This document shows, piece by piece, positions 51,371-60,369 of a DNA stretch of 62,378 nt (its first letter is position 1; each line of letters begins with the position of its first letter). Where the stretch lies: contig JAFUGM010000035.1 in NCBI GenBank assembly GCA_017469355.1, positions 1 to 62,378 on the forward strand, given 5' to 3'. Both the position numbers and the translations under genes were made by a program. Below the pieces are notes generated by a model. That model was not told the origin of the DNA. It ran no database searches and was given only the letters and a program-made list of their open reading frames with translations. Source of the stretch: Solobacterium sp. Its GTDB lineage: Bacteria > Bacillota_I > Bacilli_A > Erysipelotrichales > Erysipelotrichaceae.

Positions 51371-52708
51371 ATGTTCAAGCGTAAAATCACAGAAGAAATG
51401 GAAAAGTGGAAACGGCTGCCTAACAGAAAAGCTTTGATCGTTAAAGGCTTGAGGCAGGTTGGGAAGACCACCAGTGTCCGTGCGTTTGCCAAAGAAAACT
51501 ATGAAAATGTTGTATATGTCAATTTCAAAAGCAATAATTCCGCAAAGATGATTTTTGATGATGATCTGAATGTTGATCGAATTATAACTGACTTATCTGC
51601 ATTAATCCCAAATGTGAAGTTTGTCCCAAATAAAACAGTTATTATATTTGACGAGATTCAAGAATGCATAAACGCAAGAAGCAGTATCAAGGAATTTGTT
51701 GAGGATGGAAGATTTGATGTGATAGGTACTGGTTCACTGCTGGGAATTAAAGGTTACAACAAGAAAAAATCAAAAGGCGTTCCGGTTGGATTTGAACGAA
51801 CGATATATATGAAGCCTATGGATTTTGAGGAATTCTTATGGGCAAAAGGCATCCAGGAAACCGTTATAGATTATCTAAAGGGCTCTTATAAAAATCTGAC
51901 ACAAATCAGTGAACCAACACATAAGGCGATGATTCGTTATTTTAAGGAATATATATGTGTTGGAGGAATGCCAAGAGTTGTAGATACATTTGTCAGTACA
52001 AGTGACATGAACGCTGTATATGATGAACAGAGAGATCTGATTGAAGAATACAAAGATGATTTTGGAAAACATCTGGATGAAAATGAGCAGGAAGAAACGA
52101 ATCTGGTTTTATTGACACGAATAAATAACGTATTTGACTCTATTCCCGCGCAGTTAGCAAAAGAAAACAAGAAATTTGTTTTTTCAGCTATTTCCAAAAA
52201 AAGCAGATCCAGCGAATATATGCCAGCGATTCAGTGGCTTAAAGATTATGGACTCATTGATATTTGTTACAATCTGAGCACAATAGACAGGCCCTTGGAA
52301 GGATTCAAGATTGATAATCTATTTAAGCTGTATTTTGTCGACAGCGGTCTGTTCGTTTCAATGCTGGGCAGGGGGACTGCCAGTAAGATCCTCAGTGATG
52401 AACTCAATATTTATAAAGGCGCAATTTACGAAAATATCATCGCGGATGCCTTTTCTAAGAATGATATCCCTCTATATTATTTCCACAAAGAAAGTGGTCT
52501 GGAAATTGATTTTGTGACTGTTGCCAATGACTCGTTGAGTATTGTGGAAGTAAAAGCAAAATCAGGGAATTCGAAGTCTGCGAAGACGGTGTTGAATGAT
52601 AAGGCAAAGTATAAAGCTGACAATCTTATTAAGCTTGGTGAATACAATATTGGCAAGATGGGTAATATGATAACTCTTCCGTTTTATCTTTCTTTTCTGT
52701 TGAAATGA
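51371..52708 (+). CDS. AAA ATPase with DUF4143 domain
   Basis: The roughly 445-residue protein has Walker A GLRQVGKTTS near residue 28, Walker B VIIFDEIQE near 92, an arginine-type sensor region, and a C-terminal DUF4143 domain with an E-x-D...E-x-K pattern (GLEIDFVT...IVEVKAKSG near 380-400) typical of PD-(D/E)XK nuclease-like folds. These proteins are common in gut bacteria and archaea; their role is not settled (defence or mobile element functions have been suggested). The gene stands alone behind the 33-base repeat array. Confidence 0.8.
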   Translation: MFKRKITEEMEKWKRLPNRKALIVKGLRQVGKTTSVRAFAKENYENVVYVNFKSNNSAKMIFDDDLNVDRIITDLSALIPNVKFVPNKTVIIFDEIQECINARSSIKEFVEDGRFDVIGTGSLLGIKGYNKKKSKGVPVGFERTIYMKPMDFEEFLWAKGIQETVIDYLKGSYKNLTQISEPTHKAMIRYFKEYICVGGMPRVVDTFVSTSDMNAVYDEQRDLIEEYKDDFGKHLDENEQEETNLVLLTRINNVFDSIPAQLAKENKKFVFSAISKKSRSSEYMPAIQWLKDYGLIDICYNLSTIDRPLEGFKIDNLFKLYFVDSGLFVSMLGRGTASKILSDELNIYKGAIYENIIADAFSKNDIPLYYFHKESGLEIDFVTVANDSLSIVEVKAKSGNSKSAKTVLNDKAKYKADNLIKLGEYNIGKMGNMITLPFYLSFLLK

Positions 52709-52985
52709 AAACAAATTATATTCACTAATTCCACGTGCTGAGTATTAAAACTTTTTAGTAACGGTTTACAGATAACCCATTAGAAATGAAATTTAAAGCA
52801 AGTGATTGGTTTTCAAAATAACCTTCACATGGCTTTAGACAAATAGAAAAACTCGCAGATGCCGATCGGTTGATATGATCAGTATCTGCGAGTTAATGCG
52901 ATTGATTTTTGTTTAACAGAGCACCCTGTAATATGAGACAGGGTAATGGCTCCAGATTGGCATATCCCGTAATACGTTTGCTGAT
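52709..52985. other. Intergenic region before the Feo operon end
   Basis: About 277 bases between convergent genes hold no gene. The only clear structure is the strong terminator at 52850-52894. Confidence 0.5.
52850..52894 (-). terminator. Terminator of the AraC-feoAB operon
   Basis: AACTCGCAGAT at 52850-52860 pairs exactly with ATCTGCGAGTT at 52884-52894, with a T run on the minus strand. It could also stop the ATPase transcript from the other side. Confidence 0.8.
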
Positions 52986-53135
52986 TCAGTTTCTTTTGGG
53001 TACTTTTGAATCAGAACAGTTACAGTGCCCGCACCCACAATCGCCATGGTTTCTCTTTTTGATCATGTTTCTGATAATGAGAACTACAACGATGAAGATG
53101 ACAAGAGTCGCAAGTAATGTTGGCATAAGTTTCAT
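52986..53135 (-). CDS. FeoB-associated Cys-rich membrane protein
   Basis: The 49-residue protein has one membrane helix (about residues 5-24) and a Cys-rich tail CGCGHCNC at 33-40. Small proteins of this kind follow feoB in many Firmicutes (FeoB-associated Cys-rich family). ATG 53135 with AGGAA upstream is the start; the longer open frame is an artefact of overlap with feoB. The Cys cluster may hold iron or sense it. It lies eight bases after the feoB stop. Confidence 0.85.
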   Translation of the reverse strand: MKLMPTLLATLVIFIVVVLIIRNMIKKRNHGDCGCGHCNCSDSKVPKRN

Positions 53136-53143
53136 GACTATTC

Positions 53144-55177
53144 CTAGAAAACAAGCAGCGCAAGATGATAGACAACACACGCAAGAAGTAATGAAACGCC
53201 AATGTAATACAATGCGATGCGGAGCGGCCATTTGAGAGAATGTGTTTCATGCACTGCGGAGGAAAGCGCCATGATACATGGCATGTTGAAATAGAATGCG
53301 ACAATGAATGCCAGGGCTTCCGGCTTGTTCAGTGTGGTGGAAAGTGCTGCTCCGATTGCGTTGCTGTCGGGGGAAGCGATAGACATATTCGCGACTGCGC
53401 TCATTACACTTCCGCCATTGAAGATGGAAGCCAGTGCTCCAAGAGAGCCTTCCTTTCCCATCCAGGACGCAAGCCAGGCAATGAAGGTCTGCCAGCGAAG
53501 TCCAAAGAACAGTGTGACTGGTTCAATCGCACTTCCAAAGCGATAAAGAATACTGTTGGCAGCTTCACCAGTACCGCTGTAAGAAAGCAGACACAGAATA
53601 ATGGAAATGAGCGTGACAATGCCAATAGCTCGTTTGAAGGCATCCCACATACGAATCAGGGATGTTTTTATCAACGCTCCCCAATGCGGTTTATGATAAG
53701 GCGGCAGTTCCATGATGAGACCGGTGCGGTCAGAGTCACTCAGGAACCGTTTTCCATAGATGCGTGCGGTTAATTTAAGATGCAGTAGGGATATCGCAAA
53801 CAGAGCCACAATAATGGCTGCGGCACCCGGAACCCCGAAGAATACCGTACTGACAAGTCCTACAACCGCCCAGGTAGATCCACACGGTACGACCCATGAC
53901 ATGGCTATGGCAGTCATACGCTGACCCCAGCTGTCCAGTACTCGGGAGCCACTGCTTCCCGCAATGTTACAGCCAAAGGATACCAGGAATGGCATGACGG
54001 CCTTACCATGGAGACCAAGCTTGCGCATCGTACCGTCATAGACATACGATACACGGGCCATATAGCCGATATCTTCAATAAATCCAAATACCAGTGTTGC
54101 GCCAAAGATATAGCCGCACATCATGATGGTAAAGGCAATCCCAGTCAACAATGCTTCTGAGATCAGTGATACCAGAAGCGGATGAACGCCAACGCTTAAC
54201 ATCCAGTTGGATAGCGGAGCCCCAAACATTGGCAACATACTTCCTACTGCCATCAGGGGATATCCGACAAGGATGGAGACAATGAGACTGGTAAGGATAA
54301 TTCCTGCCGCGATCCATTTACCTCCTTGTTTGGAAAGCGCCAGGTGGTCAAATCCGCTCTTTGATAACGATGCTGGTTCTGTATTCAACGCACCTTCCAG
54401 CAGGCTGTCGATCCATTGGAACTTACAGTTGCCAGTACGGGAAGAACCATTTGGAATCGCATCCCGCAGGGCGATAAGCTTCTTGAAGGACACTTCATCT
54501 ACCGCATCCTTGATAATGCCTTCCGCAACTGGATCACGTTCCACGAGCTTCGCGAATAACCAGCTGTTTTCATATACTGAGATGCCCTCGTTTGGAAGAA
54601 GCGCTGTGATGTTTTGATAACTGTCCCCAAATTCCCTAGCGTAGAGTGAGGCGAGCGCTTCATCTGAGATGATGGATTGGTACGTATCACGTTGGCTTAA
54701 CAGGTCATAAAAGCTGCCATAGTTCTTTTTATCTGATGCCACAAAGGGAAGCACGGGAATGCCGAGCTTGGATTCGATGGCTTTAGCGTTTACGGACTTG
54801 CCATGCTGGGTTGCGACATCCATCATATTGAGGATCAATGCGGCAGGAACACGAATTCCCGCATAATCCGCCAACATGAACAGGCTTCGCTCCAGTTGAG
54901 ACGCATCGGCCAGTAGACATACCAGATTCGCTTCGCCAGAGGCGATATAATCCCGGGTAACAATTTCTTCATCGGAATTTGCGGCCAGGGAATAGGTGCC
55001 GGGAAGATCTACAACGTTGATGGTATTTCCATCATGACGGAAACTTCCCGTACATTTTTCGACGGTTTTGCCAGGCCAGTTTCCCACATGTTGTCTGGCA
55101 CCAGTCAACGCATTATAGAAAGTGGACTTACCGGAATTGGGCTGTCCTAACAAAGCAATGGTCATTGTGTTATCCAT
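53144..55177 (-). CDS. feoB: Ferrous iron transporter FeoB
   Basis: The 677-residue transporter has an N-terminal G domain (GQPNSGKST near residue 11, DLPGTYSL near 52, NMMD near 115) and a helical linker. Two Gate motifs follow in the membrane part (PFLVSFGCNIAGSSGSR near 400 and the later Gate half near 620). It imports Fe2+ and is normal in length. ATG 55177 overlaps the feoA stop and has GGAGG nine bases upstream. Confidence 0.95.
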   Translation of the reverse strand: MDNTMTIALLGQPNSGKSTFYNALTGARQHVGNWPGKTVEKCTGSFRHDGNTINVVDLPGTYSLAANSDEEIVTRDYIASGEANLVCLLADASQLERSLFMLADYAGIRVPAALILNMMDVATQHGKSVNAKAIESKLGIPVLPFVASDKKNYGSFYDLLSQRDTYQSIISDEALASLYAREFGDSYQNITALLPNEGISVYENSWLFAKLVERDPVAEGIIKDAVDEVSFKKLIALRDAIPNGSSRTGNCKFQWIDSLLEGALNTEPASLSKSGFDHLALSKQGGKWIAAGIILTSLIVSILVGYPLMAVGSMLPMFGAPLSNWMLSVGVHPLLVSLISEALLTGIAFTIMMCGYIFGATLVFGFIEDIGYMARVSYVYDGTMRKLGLHGKAVMPFLVSFGCNIAGSSGSRVLDSWGQRMTAIAMSWVVPCGSTWAVVGLVSTVFFGVPGAAAIIVALFAISLLHLKLTARIYGKRFLSDSDRTGLIMELPPYHKPHWGALIKTSLIRMWDAFKRAIGIVTLISIILCLLSYSGTGEAANSILYRFGSAIEPVTLFFGLRWQTFIAWLASWMGKEGSLGALASIFNGGSVMSAVANMSIASPDSNAIGAALSTTLNKPEALAFIVAFYFNMPCIMALSSAVHETHSLKWPLRIALYYIGVSLLLACVVYHLALLVF

Positions 55178-55403
55178 TTGCATTTACCTCCACCATGATT
55201 TCTTCACAATCGCTGCGATTCACCGCAAGCATTGTGCTGCGGACATTTAACAACATCGGATACTTCGCATCATTCTTCACGACCGAAAATCTGCCGCCGG
55301 GGGTAATACCGACCGCCGTGATACGGCGCTGAAACTCCGGTTTCCCTCCAACCGCAAGTACCTGGCCGCCTTCGCCGGCCTTTACCTGACTCAATTTCAT
55401 CAT
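55170..55403 (-). CDS. feoA: FeoA domain protein
   Basis: The 77-residue SH3-like protein supports FeoB. It has the usual strands GQVLAVGGKPEFQRRITAVG and ITPGGRFSVVKND near its middle, and ends in VEVNANG. It overlaps the regulator's stop at its start (ATGA) and feoB at its end, so regulator, feoA and feoB are translated together. Confidence 0.9.
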   Translation of the reverse strand: MMKLSQVKAGEGGQVLAVGGKPEFQRRITAVGITPGGRFSVVKNDAKYPMLLNVRSTMLAVNRSDCEEIMVEVNANG

Positions 55404-56407
55404 TCATTCTTCTCCTTTGCTTTATAGTTCAGACGTCGATATTCCAAAGGCGTACTTCCTGTTGCTTCCCGGAATACCTCGCCAAACTTTCCCTGATGAC
55501 TGTAGCCGCAGGACGCGGCGATCTCACTTACTTTCCATGTGGTTTCTGAAAGCAAACGCTTTGCGTACTCGATACGCTGTTCCTTCAGATAATGGGAAAT
55601 GGGCTGCCCATAGACTTTTTCAAAGTATGCCTTTACGGAAGATGCACTGATTCCATAGTCCCTGGCCAGCGTTGTGACTGGGATATGCTTTGATAAATCC
55701 TGGGTGATTCGCTGTTCGATTTCTGAGATGATCATCCGCTGTCCCTTTGTGACATAGACCGCCTTGGAATAAGGAGTCATTGCCCCATGCATCAGATGAT
55801 AGAGAAGGGTAAGGGTATGAAACCGATGGTCTTCCATAGTGTGCTCTGCTTGCTGAAGGGATTGAAAACAGGTTGTGATCAGCTTGTGACAATCTTCATT
55901 CACATAAGCCAGATGACTCCCGTTTCCTTCCTGCAGCAGTGTTTCGATCCATGTGCTGAACTGACCATAGTCGCTTAATGCCTGGGGTGAATGATCACGC
56001 AATGCGTCAAGGTCAAATGCGAGTTCCAGCCCGGTATATTCACCCGTTGGATAGTGATAGCCGTCCATTGGTTCATTACAGCTGATGCATATCATTCCGG
56101 GTTCCATATAGATATAGGTATCGTGTGAAAGATAAACTTCACATCGGCCGGACAAACAGTAATTAATGGTCGCATATCGGTATCCCGGAGATTCACCGAA
56201 GGGAAGGTGCCGATCGCCAATGCGGTTTGCCCAGATATAGAAGTTTTCCCACAACATACAGCGATAGATATGGCTGTTTTTACCGATAGAAAGGTGAGTC
56301 ACCGCATCATTCAACGGGGTGATATCTTTAATTTCTGCGTTCAGAACAGCTTCCCATTCGGGGATGTCACCGGGTGTTGAGTTCTTAGTCTTCCTTGAGT
56401 TAGACAT
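55400..56407 (-). CDS. AraC family transcriptional regulator of the feo operon
   Basis: The 335-residue protein has an N-terminal cupin-like sensor region (about 60-150) and a C-terminal pair of helix-turn-helix motifs at about 235-330. ITTLARDYGI-type helices become PVTTLARDYGISASSVKAYF, then VSEIAASCGYSHQGKFGEVF, the AraC signature. Its stop overlaps the feoA start, so it is the first gene of the Feo operon, which is unusual because such systems are normally controlled by Fur-type proteins. The inducer is unknown. Confidence 0.85.
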   Translation of the reverse strand: MSNSRKTKNSTPGDIPEWEAVLNAEIKDITPLNDAVTHLSIGKNSHIYRCMLWENFYIWANRIGDRHLPFGESPGYRYATINYCLSGRCEVYLSHDTYIYMEPGMICISCNEPMDGYHYPTGEYTGLELAFDLDALRDHSPQALSDYGQFSTWIETLLQEGNGSHLAYVNEDCHKLITTCFQSLQQAEHTMEDHRFHTLTLLYHLMHGAMTPYSKAVYVTKGQRMIISEIEQRITQDLSKHIPVTTLARDYGISASSVKAYFEKVYGQPISHYLKEQRIEYAKRLLSETTWKVSEIAASCGYSHQGKFGEVFREATGSTPLEYRRLNYKAKEKNE

Positions 56408-56698
56408 ACCTAACTATCATAGCTTCAGGGTACTTCGAAATTCTATTAACTTCTGACGAAATTGCTCCAAAGGACATCCGTTTTGTGACGTGATACACGA
56501 TGAAAGGGTCAGTTTTCAGGATGGATTTAGGTCTGGCGGGAGTAATGATTCTGAGATTTTGATGGGCTCAAATGTGTCAGGGATTGAAACTCATTTCATC
56601 AGTTTTTGAAGATTCTAGGATTGCAGTTTTCGTCTGGTATCTGTGGCCTTTGTTGAGTCCTTGACAGCCTTTTTGAGATGATAGATTTGTTCTATAAT
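56408..56698. other. Intergenic promoter region
   Basis: About 290 bases separate the divergent AraC regulator and the second ATPase. TTGACA at 56662-56667 and TATAAT at 56694-56699 are present but 26 bases apart, so a different -35 may be used. No gene is seen. Confidence 0.4.
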
Positions 56699-56735
56699 TT
56701 ACCAGAATTAAGAAAAATAATGAATTCTGGTAAAA
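56699..56735. repeat. Inverted repeat upstream of second ATPase
   Basis: TTTACCAGAATT at 56699-56710 and AATTCTGGTAAA at 56724-56735 are exact inverted copies around a 13-base loop. They overlap the end of the -10 box, as an autoregulatory operator might. The same pair occurs after the gene at 58178-58214. Confidence 0.8.
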
Positions 56736-56749
56736 TAAGGAGAATAATG

Positions 56750-58177
56750 ATGGTTGGCCGTGAAAAAGAGCAGGAAGAATTATTGCGACGTTATGAGCGA
56801 AATCATGCGGAATTTGTCGCTGTATATGGGCGCAGGCGTGTTGGTAAAACCACTCTTATAGACGAGACCTTCGCCAGTCATTTTACATTTCGCCACACCG
56901 CATTATCTCCGATAGAACAGAAAGGCCATGGGACAAAGGCTGCGCAGCTGACACATTTTTATCATTCTCTGAAGCAGTATGGATTATCGGATGAAAAAGC
57001 CCCTGAAAGCTGGCTTGAAGCGTTTTACCTTCTGGAAAAACTGCTGGAACAGAAAGATGATGGATCAAAACTGTTGGTTTTTCTAGATGAGCTTCCATGG
57101 ATGGATACGCCGCGATCGGGTTTCATTACAGCTTTAGAAGGATTTTGGAATTCATGGGCGTGCTATAGGAAAAACCTGATGCTGATTGTCTGTGGCAGTG
57201 CCAGCTCATGGATCCTGGATCATTTGATCAATAACCATGGTGGGTTATATGGCCGTGTGACATGCGAAATCAAATTATCGCCATTTACACTTCATGAATG
57301 TGAACTGTTTTTTCAGGACAAGGGAATCCGTTTTTCAAGGTATGACATCATGCAGTGCTACATGATCCTTGGTGGCATTCCTTACTACCTGGATGCGTTG
57401 GATGAACGTCTGAGCCTGGCACAGAATATTGATAACCTGTTGTTTTCAAGAACGGCACGGTTCCGGGATGAGTTTGATCGCCTGTTTACATCGGTATTTA
57501 CCAATCCCGAATCAATGAAGTCGATCGTTAACATCCTTCACACGCGAAGAGGGGGGTATACCCGAAAAGAATTAAGTGCTTATCCAGGAATTCCTACCGG
57601 TGGGGCATTGACTTCCGCATTGAAGGCCTTGGAGGGAAGTGATTTTATTGAAACGTATGTTCCATTTGGGAAAGGGAAACGGGATACGCATTATAAGCTC
57701 GTCGATCCGTTCTGTCTTTTCTATCTGCACTTCATAGCGAATATGCAGAAAGAAGATGAACAGTTCTGGACGCACAACCAGTCCACGCATGCAGTTATAT
57801 CCTGGCGGGGACTAATGTTTGAAAATGTGTGCTTCAGGCATATTCCACAGATTAAACAGGTGTTAGGTATCAGCGGTGTTCGAACTTCGCAGTCGCAGTG
57901 GCTTATTCGTGGGAATGAGAAGAATGCACAAATTGATCTCCTGATTGATCGAGATGATCACGTATTAAATGCCTGCGAAATCAAATTCTACAGCAATGAA
58001 TTTTCCATTGAAAAAGACTATTATCAGGAACTTCTAGCTAGACAGGAACTATTGCTTCAGATGCTTTCTCCTAAAACAGCAGTGTATCAGACATTGATCT
58101 CTGCGTATGGCATAAAGCGAAACGAGTACAGCAGTATTTTTACACAGGTAGTAACCATGGATGATCTGTTTGCTTAA
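56750..58177 (+). CDS. AAA ATPase with DUF234-type nuclease domain
   Basis: The 475-residue protein has Walker A YGRRRVGKTTLID near residue 25, Walker B VFLDELPWMD near 107, a long helical middle and a C-terminal DUF234-type region with an AQIDLLID...ACEIKF pattern near 395-420 that fits PD-(D/E)XK folds. It is a different subfamily from the protein at 51371 but has a comparable plan. ATG 56750 follows AAGGAG. The gene is bracketed by the same TTTACCAGAATT inverted repeat on both sides. Confidence 0.8.
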   Translation: MVGREKEQEELLRRYERNHAEFVAVYGRRRVGKTTLIDETFASHFTFRHTALSPIEQKGHGTKAAQLTHFYHSLKQYGLSDEKAPESWLEAFYLLEKLLEQKDDGSKLLVFLDELPWMDTPRSGFITALEGFWNSWACYRKNLMLIVCGSASSWILDHLINNHGGLYGRVTCEIKLSPFTLHECELFFQDKGIRFSRYDIMQCYMILGGIPYYLDALDERLSLAQNIDNLLFSRTARFRDEFDRLFTSVFTNPESMKSIVNILHTRRGGYTRKELSAYPGIPTGGALTSALKALEGSDFIETYVPFGKGKRDTHYKLVDPFCLFYLHFIANMQKEDEQFWTHNQSTHAVISWRGLMFENVCFRHIPQIKQVLGISGVRTSQSQWLIRGNEKNAQIDLLIDRDDHVLNACEIKFYSNEFSIEKDYYQELLARQELLLQMLSPKTAVYQTLISAYGIKRNEYSSIFTQVVTMDDLFA

Positions 58178-58214
58178 TTTACCAGAATTCATCGAAAATT
58201 CTGATTCTGGTAAA
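58178..58214. repeat. Inverted repeat downstream of second ATPase
   Basis: TTTACCAGAATT at 58178-58189 and ATTCTGGTAAA at 58204-58214 repeat the upstream pair with a 14-base loop. The stem is not followed by a T run, so it is an unlikely terminator. It starts one base past the stop codon. Confidence 0.8.
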
Positions 58215-58353
58215 TTTAAACCATTCAACATATAGATTCTTCTGACACATTGATGGGTAAATACAGCCCACCTTTAGACCAGATTATCGTTGAAAACAAT
58301 ATGCGCTGGGTTCAATCAAACCGGAGGACGCTTCATGCGTAGAGCGCGTGTGG

Positions 58354-59226
58354 TCAATATTCATTCAATTGGAGTTTATGAAGAAGATAGCCTTCTCTGA
58401 CACAGCCTTCTGAGATGCGCAGCTGTTCCGCCTGATAGGCTTCCATAACACCACATAACATATTTAACCCCGGCGCAAGTACACTCCATCGACCAGGTGT
58501 GATGACTTCTTTCATGACGGATATCATATGCGGATCTTCGCTCAACAATCCATTCAAGATGGTTTTGATGTGTGTTAAGGTCAATAACTCTCCTGGAAAT
58601 AACCGGGCTCCCATTAAACCAGCTGCCCGACATGTACCACCGATTCCGATTAACGTTTTGGAAGGGGTATCCATAAGGCCAGGGCACGCTTCGAATGCCT
58701 TGTTCATCCATTGTTTAGGAACTTCCGGGGTTATCGGGAGTTCTTTCAGACGAACGCATCCTACAGGAAGGGAAATCGCCTCATGAATGATTCCATTATG
58801 AAACGAGATCAGCTCGGTGGAACCGCCTCCGATATCACAGGCGTTTCCGGTTAAGATATCATCACAATCCATCCGTGAACCATAGAAGTCATATTCTGCT
58901 TCCTGAACACCGGATAATGGTTCAATTGGAATTCCTGCTTCACTGAATCTTGTTAACATGTAGTCCGCATTGTTCAGTCTGCGCCAGGGTTCGGTAATGA
59001 ATCCATAAAACTCATTGATATTCATGGAAATAAGAAGTTCATGGTAGCGATGAAGCACGCTCAGGGTGGTGTCAATGCCTTCTTCTTTCATGATTCCATT
59101 CTGATTGTAGCTGACTAAGTGAACCGGCTCGCTGTAATACTCCTTTACATGAATCGGGGAGATGGAGTCATAGATGATTAACACCACTGTATTTGACCCG
59201 ATATCAATGATTCCGACTGGATTCAT
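58354..59226 (-). CDS. Ppx/GppA family phosphatase
   Basis: The roughly 290-residue actin-fold hydrolase begins VGIIDIGSNTVVLIIYD (phosphate loop 1). It carries CDIGGGSTELISF near residue 135 (phosphate loop 2) and an adenosine-region LIGIGGTCRAAG near 195. It is shorter than two-domain Ppx enzymes and likely hydrolyses polyphosphate or (p)ppGpp. ATG 59226 has GGAGG upstream. It is divergent from the Stealth gene. Confidence 0.85.
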   Translation of the reverse strand: MNPVGIIDIGSNTVVLIIYDSISPIHVKEYYSEPVHLVSYNQNGIMKEEGIDTTLSVLHRYHELLISMNINEFYGFITEPWRRLNNADYMLTRFSEAGIPIEPLSGVQEAEYDFYGSRMDCDDILTGNACDIGGGSTELISFHNGIIHEAISLPVGCVRLKELPITPEVPKQWMNKAFEACPGLMDTPSKTLIGIGGTCRAAGLMGARLFPGELLTLTHIKTILNGLLSEDPHMISVMKEVITPGRWSVLAPGLNMLCGVMEAYQAEQLRISEGCVREGYLLHKLQLNEY

Positions 59227-59379
59227 AACCGTATTCCTCCTGATCAATACATTACACGATTCCCTGCGTTATGTTGGTCAAAAGTTGGCAGTTCTTGTCA
59301 TGGGATGGGACGTTGTAAGGGGAAGATTCAGTGCTATGATAAAACATAGTTGGTTAAGGGTAAGGGGTCGAAGACGACA

Positions 59380-60369
59380 ATGAGCGTAGATATCGTTCTG
59401 CCATGGGTTGATGGAAGTGATCCGGAATGGCGGAAAATCAAAGCGCAGTATCAGGAAAACGGAGACGCAAGAGACGAGCGGTTCCGTGATTTTGATTTAC
59501 TTCGATACTGGTTCCGCGGGATTGACCAGTGTATGCCATGGGTGCGTACCGTTCATTTCATTACGATGAACCAGGTTCCTTCCTGGCTGAATGTATCGAA
59601 TGAAAGGCTTCATATCATTGATCACAGGGATTACATCCCCGAAGCATACCTTCCGACCTTTAACTCCAATGCGATTGAACTGAACGTGTATCGAATCCCG
59701 GAACTGTCCGAGCAGTTTCTGTTACTGAATGATGATGTGCTTTTTCTTCGTGAAACAAAGGAAACAGACTATTTCCGTGATGGAAAGCCAGTGGATATGC
59801 TGGCATTACAGCCGGTTGTAGCCAATGCGGACAATGAAGTGATGTCTTACATTTATTTGAATAATTCCATTGTGCTTGCCCGTCATTTTGATAAGCGGAC
59901 AACGATGAAGCAGTTTCCCAAAGCTTATTTCTGTTCTTCCTATCCACTTATGTATCTGGGATATAACAACCTGGAGCGGATGTGGCCTAGGTTTACCGGC
60001 TTCTTTACCGCCCATGGGCCTTCGCCATTACTGAAATCACAGCTGGCAGAGCTTTGGGAAATGGAATATGAAGTCATGGATACCGCTTCCCGAAATCATT
60101 TCCGTGATAAGACAGATGTCAATCAGTATTTGGTACGGGAGTTTAATAAACTGAAGGGAAACTTTATTCCCGCAAATATCCTGAAGGACTTTGCGTATTT
60201 TGATCTAGCGGAAGATAATCACAAGTTATATGAATGTCTTGATCATCCGAAGGTTTCTTCCATCTGTATTAATGACAGTAATCGGGAAATCCCGTTTGAA
60301 GATATAAAGAAGGAATTACATGAGCGGATGGAACGCCTGTTTCCGAAGAAGAGTTCATTTGAGCGATGA
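59380..60369 (+). CDS. Stealth-type sugar-phosphate transferase
   Basis: The 329-residue protein has the Stealth conserved regions: DIVLPWVDGSDPEW at the N-terminus (CR1), RFRDFDLLRYWFRGIDQ and FLLLNDDVLFL near 45-120 (CR2), with CR3 and CR4 after it. Such enzymes transfer a hexose-1-phosphate to a growing capsule chain, making phosphodiester-linked sugars, the kind of bond cut by the phosphodiester glycosidase at 4394. It overlaps the flippase start by four bases. Confidence 0.88.
   Translation: MSVDIVLPWVDGSDPEWRKIKAQYQENGDARDERFRDFDLLRYWFRGIDQCMPWVRTVHFITMNQVPSWLNVSNERLHIIDHRDYIPEAYLPTFNSNAIELNVYRIPELSEQFLLLNDDVLFLRETKETDYFRDGKPVDMLALQPVVANADNEVMSYIYLNNSIVLARHFDKRTTMKQFPKAYFCSSYPLMYLGYNNLERMWPRFTGFFTAHGPSPLLKSQLAELWEMEYEVMDTASRNHFRDKTDVNQYLVREFNKLKGNFIPANILKDFAYFDLAEDNHKLYECLDHPKVSSICINDSNREIPFEDIKKELHERMERLFPKKSSFER

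Noticed and set aside
52986-53231. An 81-residue protein starting inside feoB
   Set aside because: The first 32 residues are antisense-free overlap with the feoB end; AGGAA before ATG 53135 and the known FeoB-associated family length support the 49-residue form.
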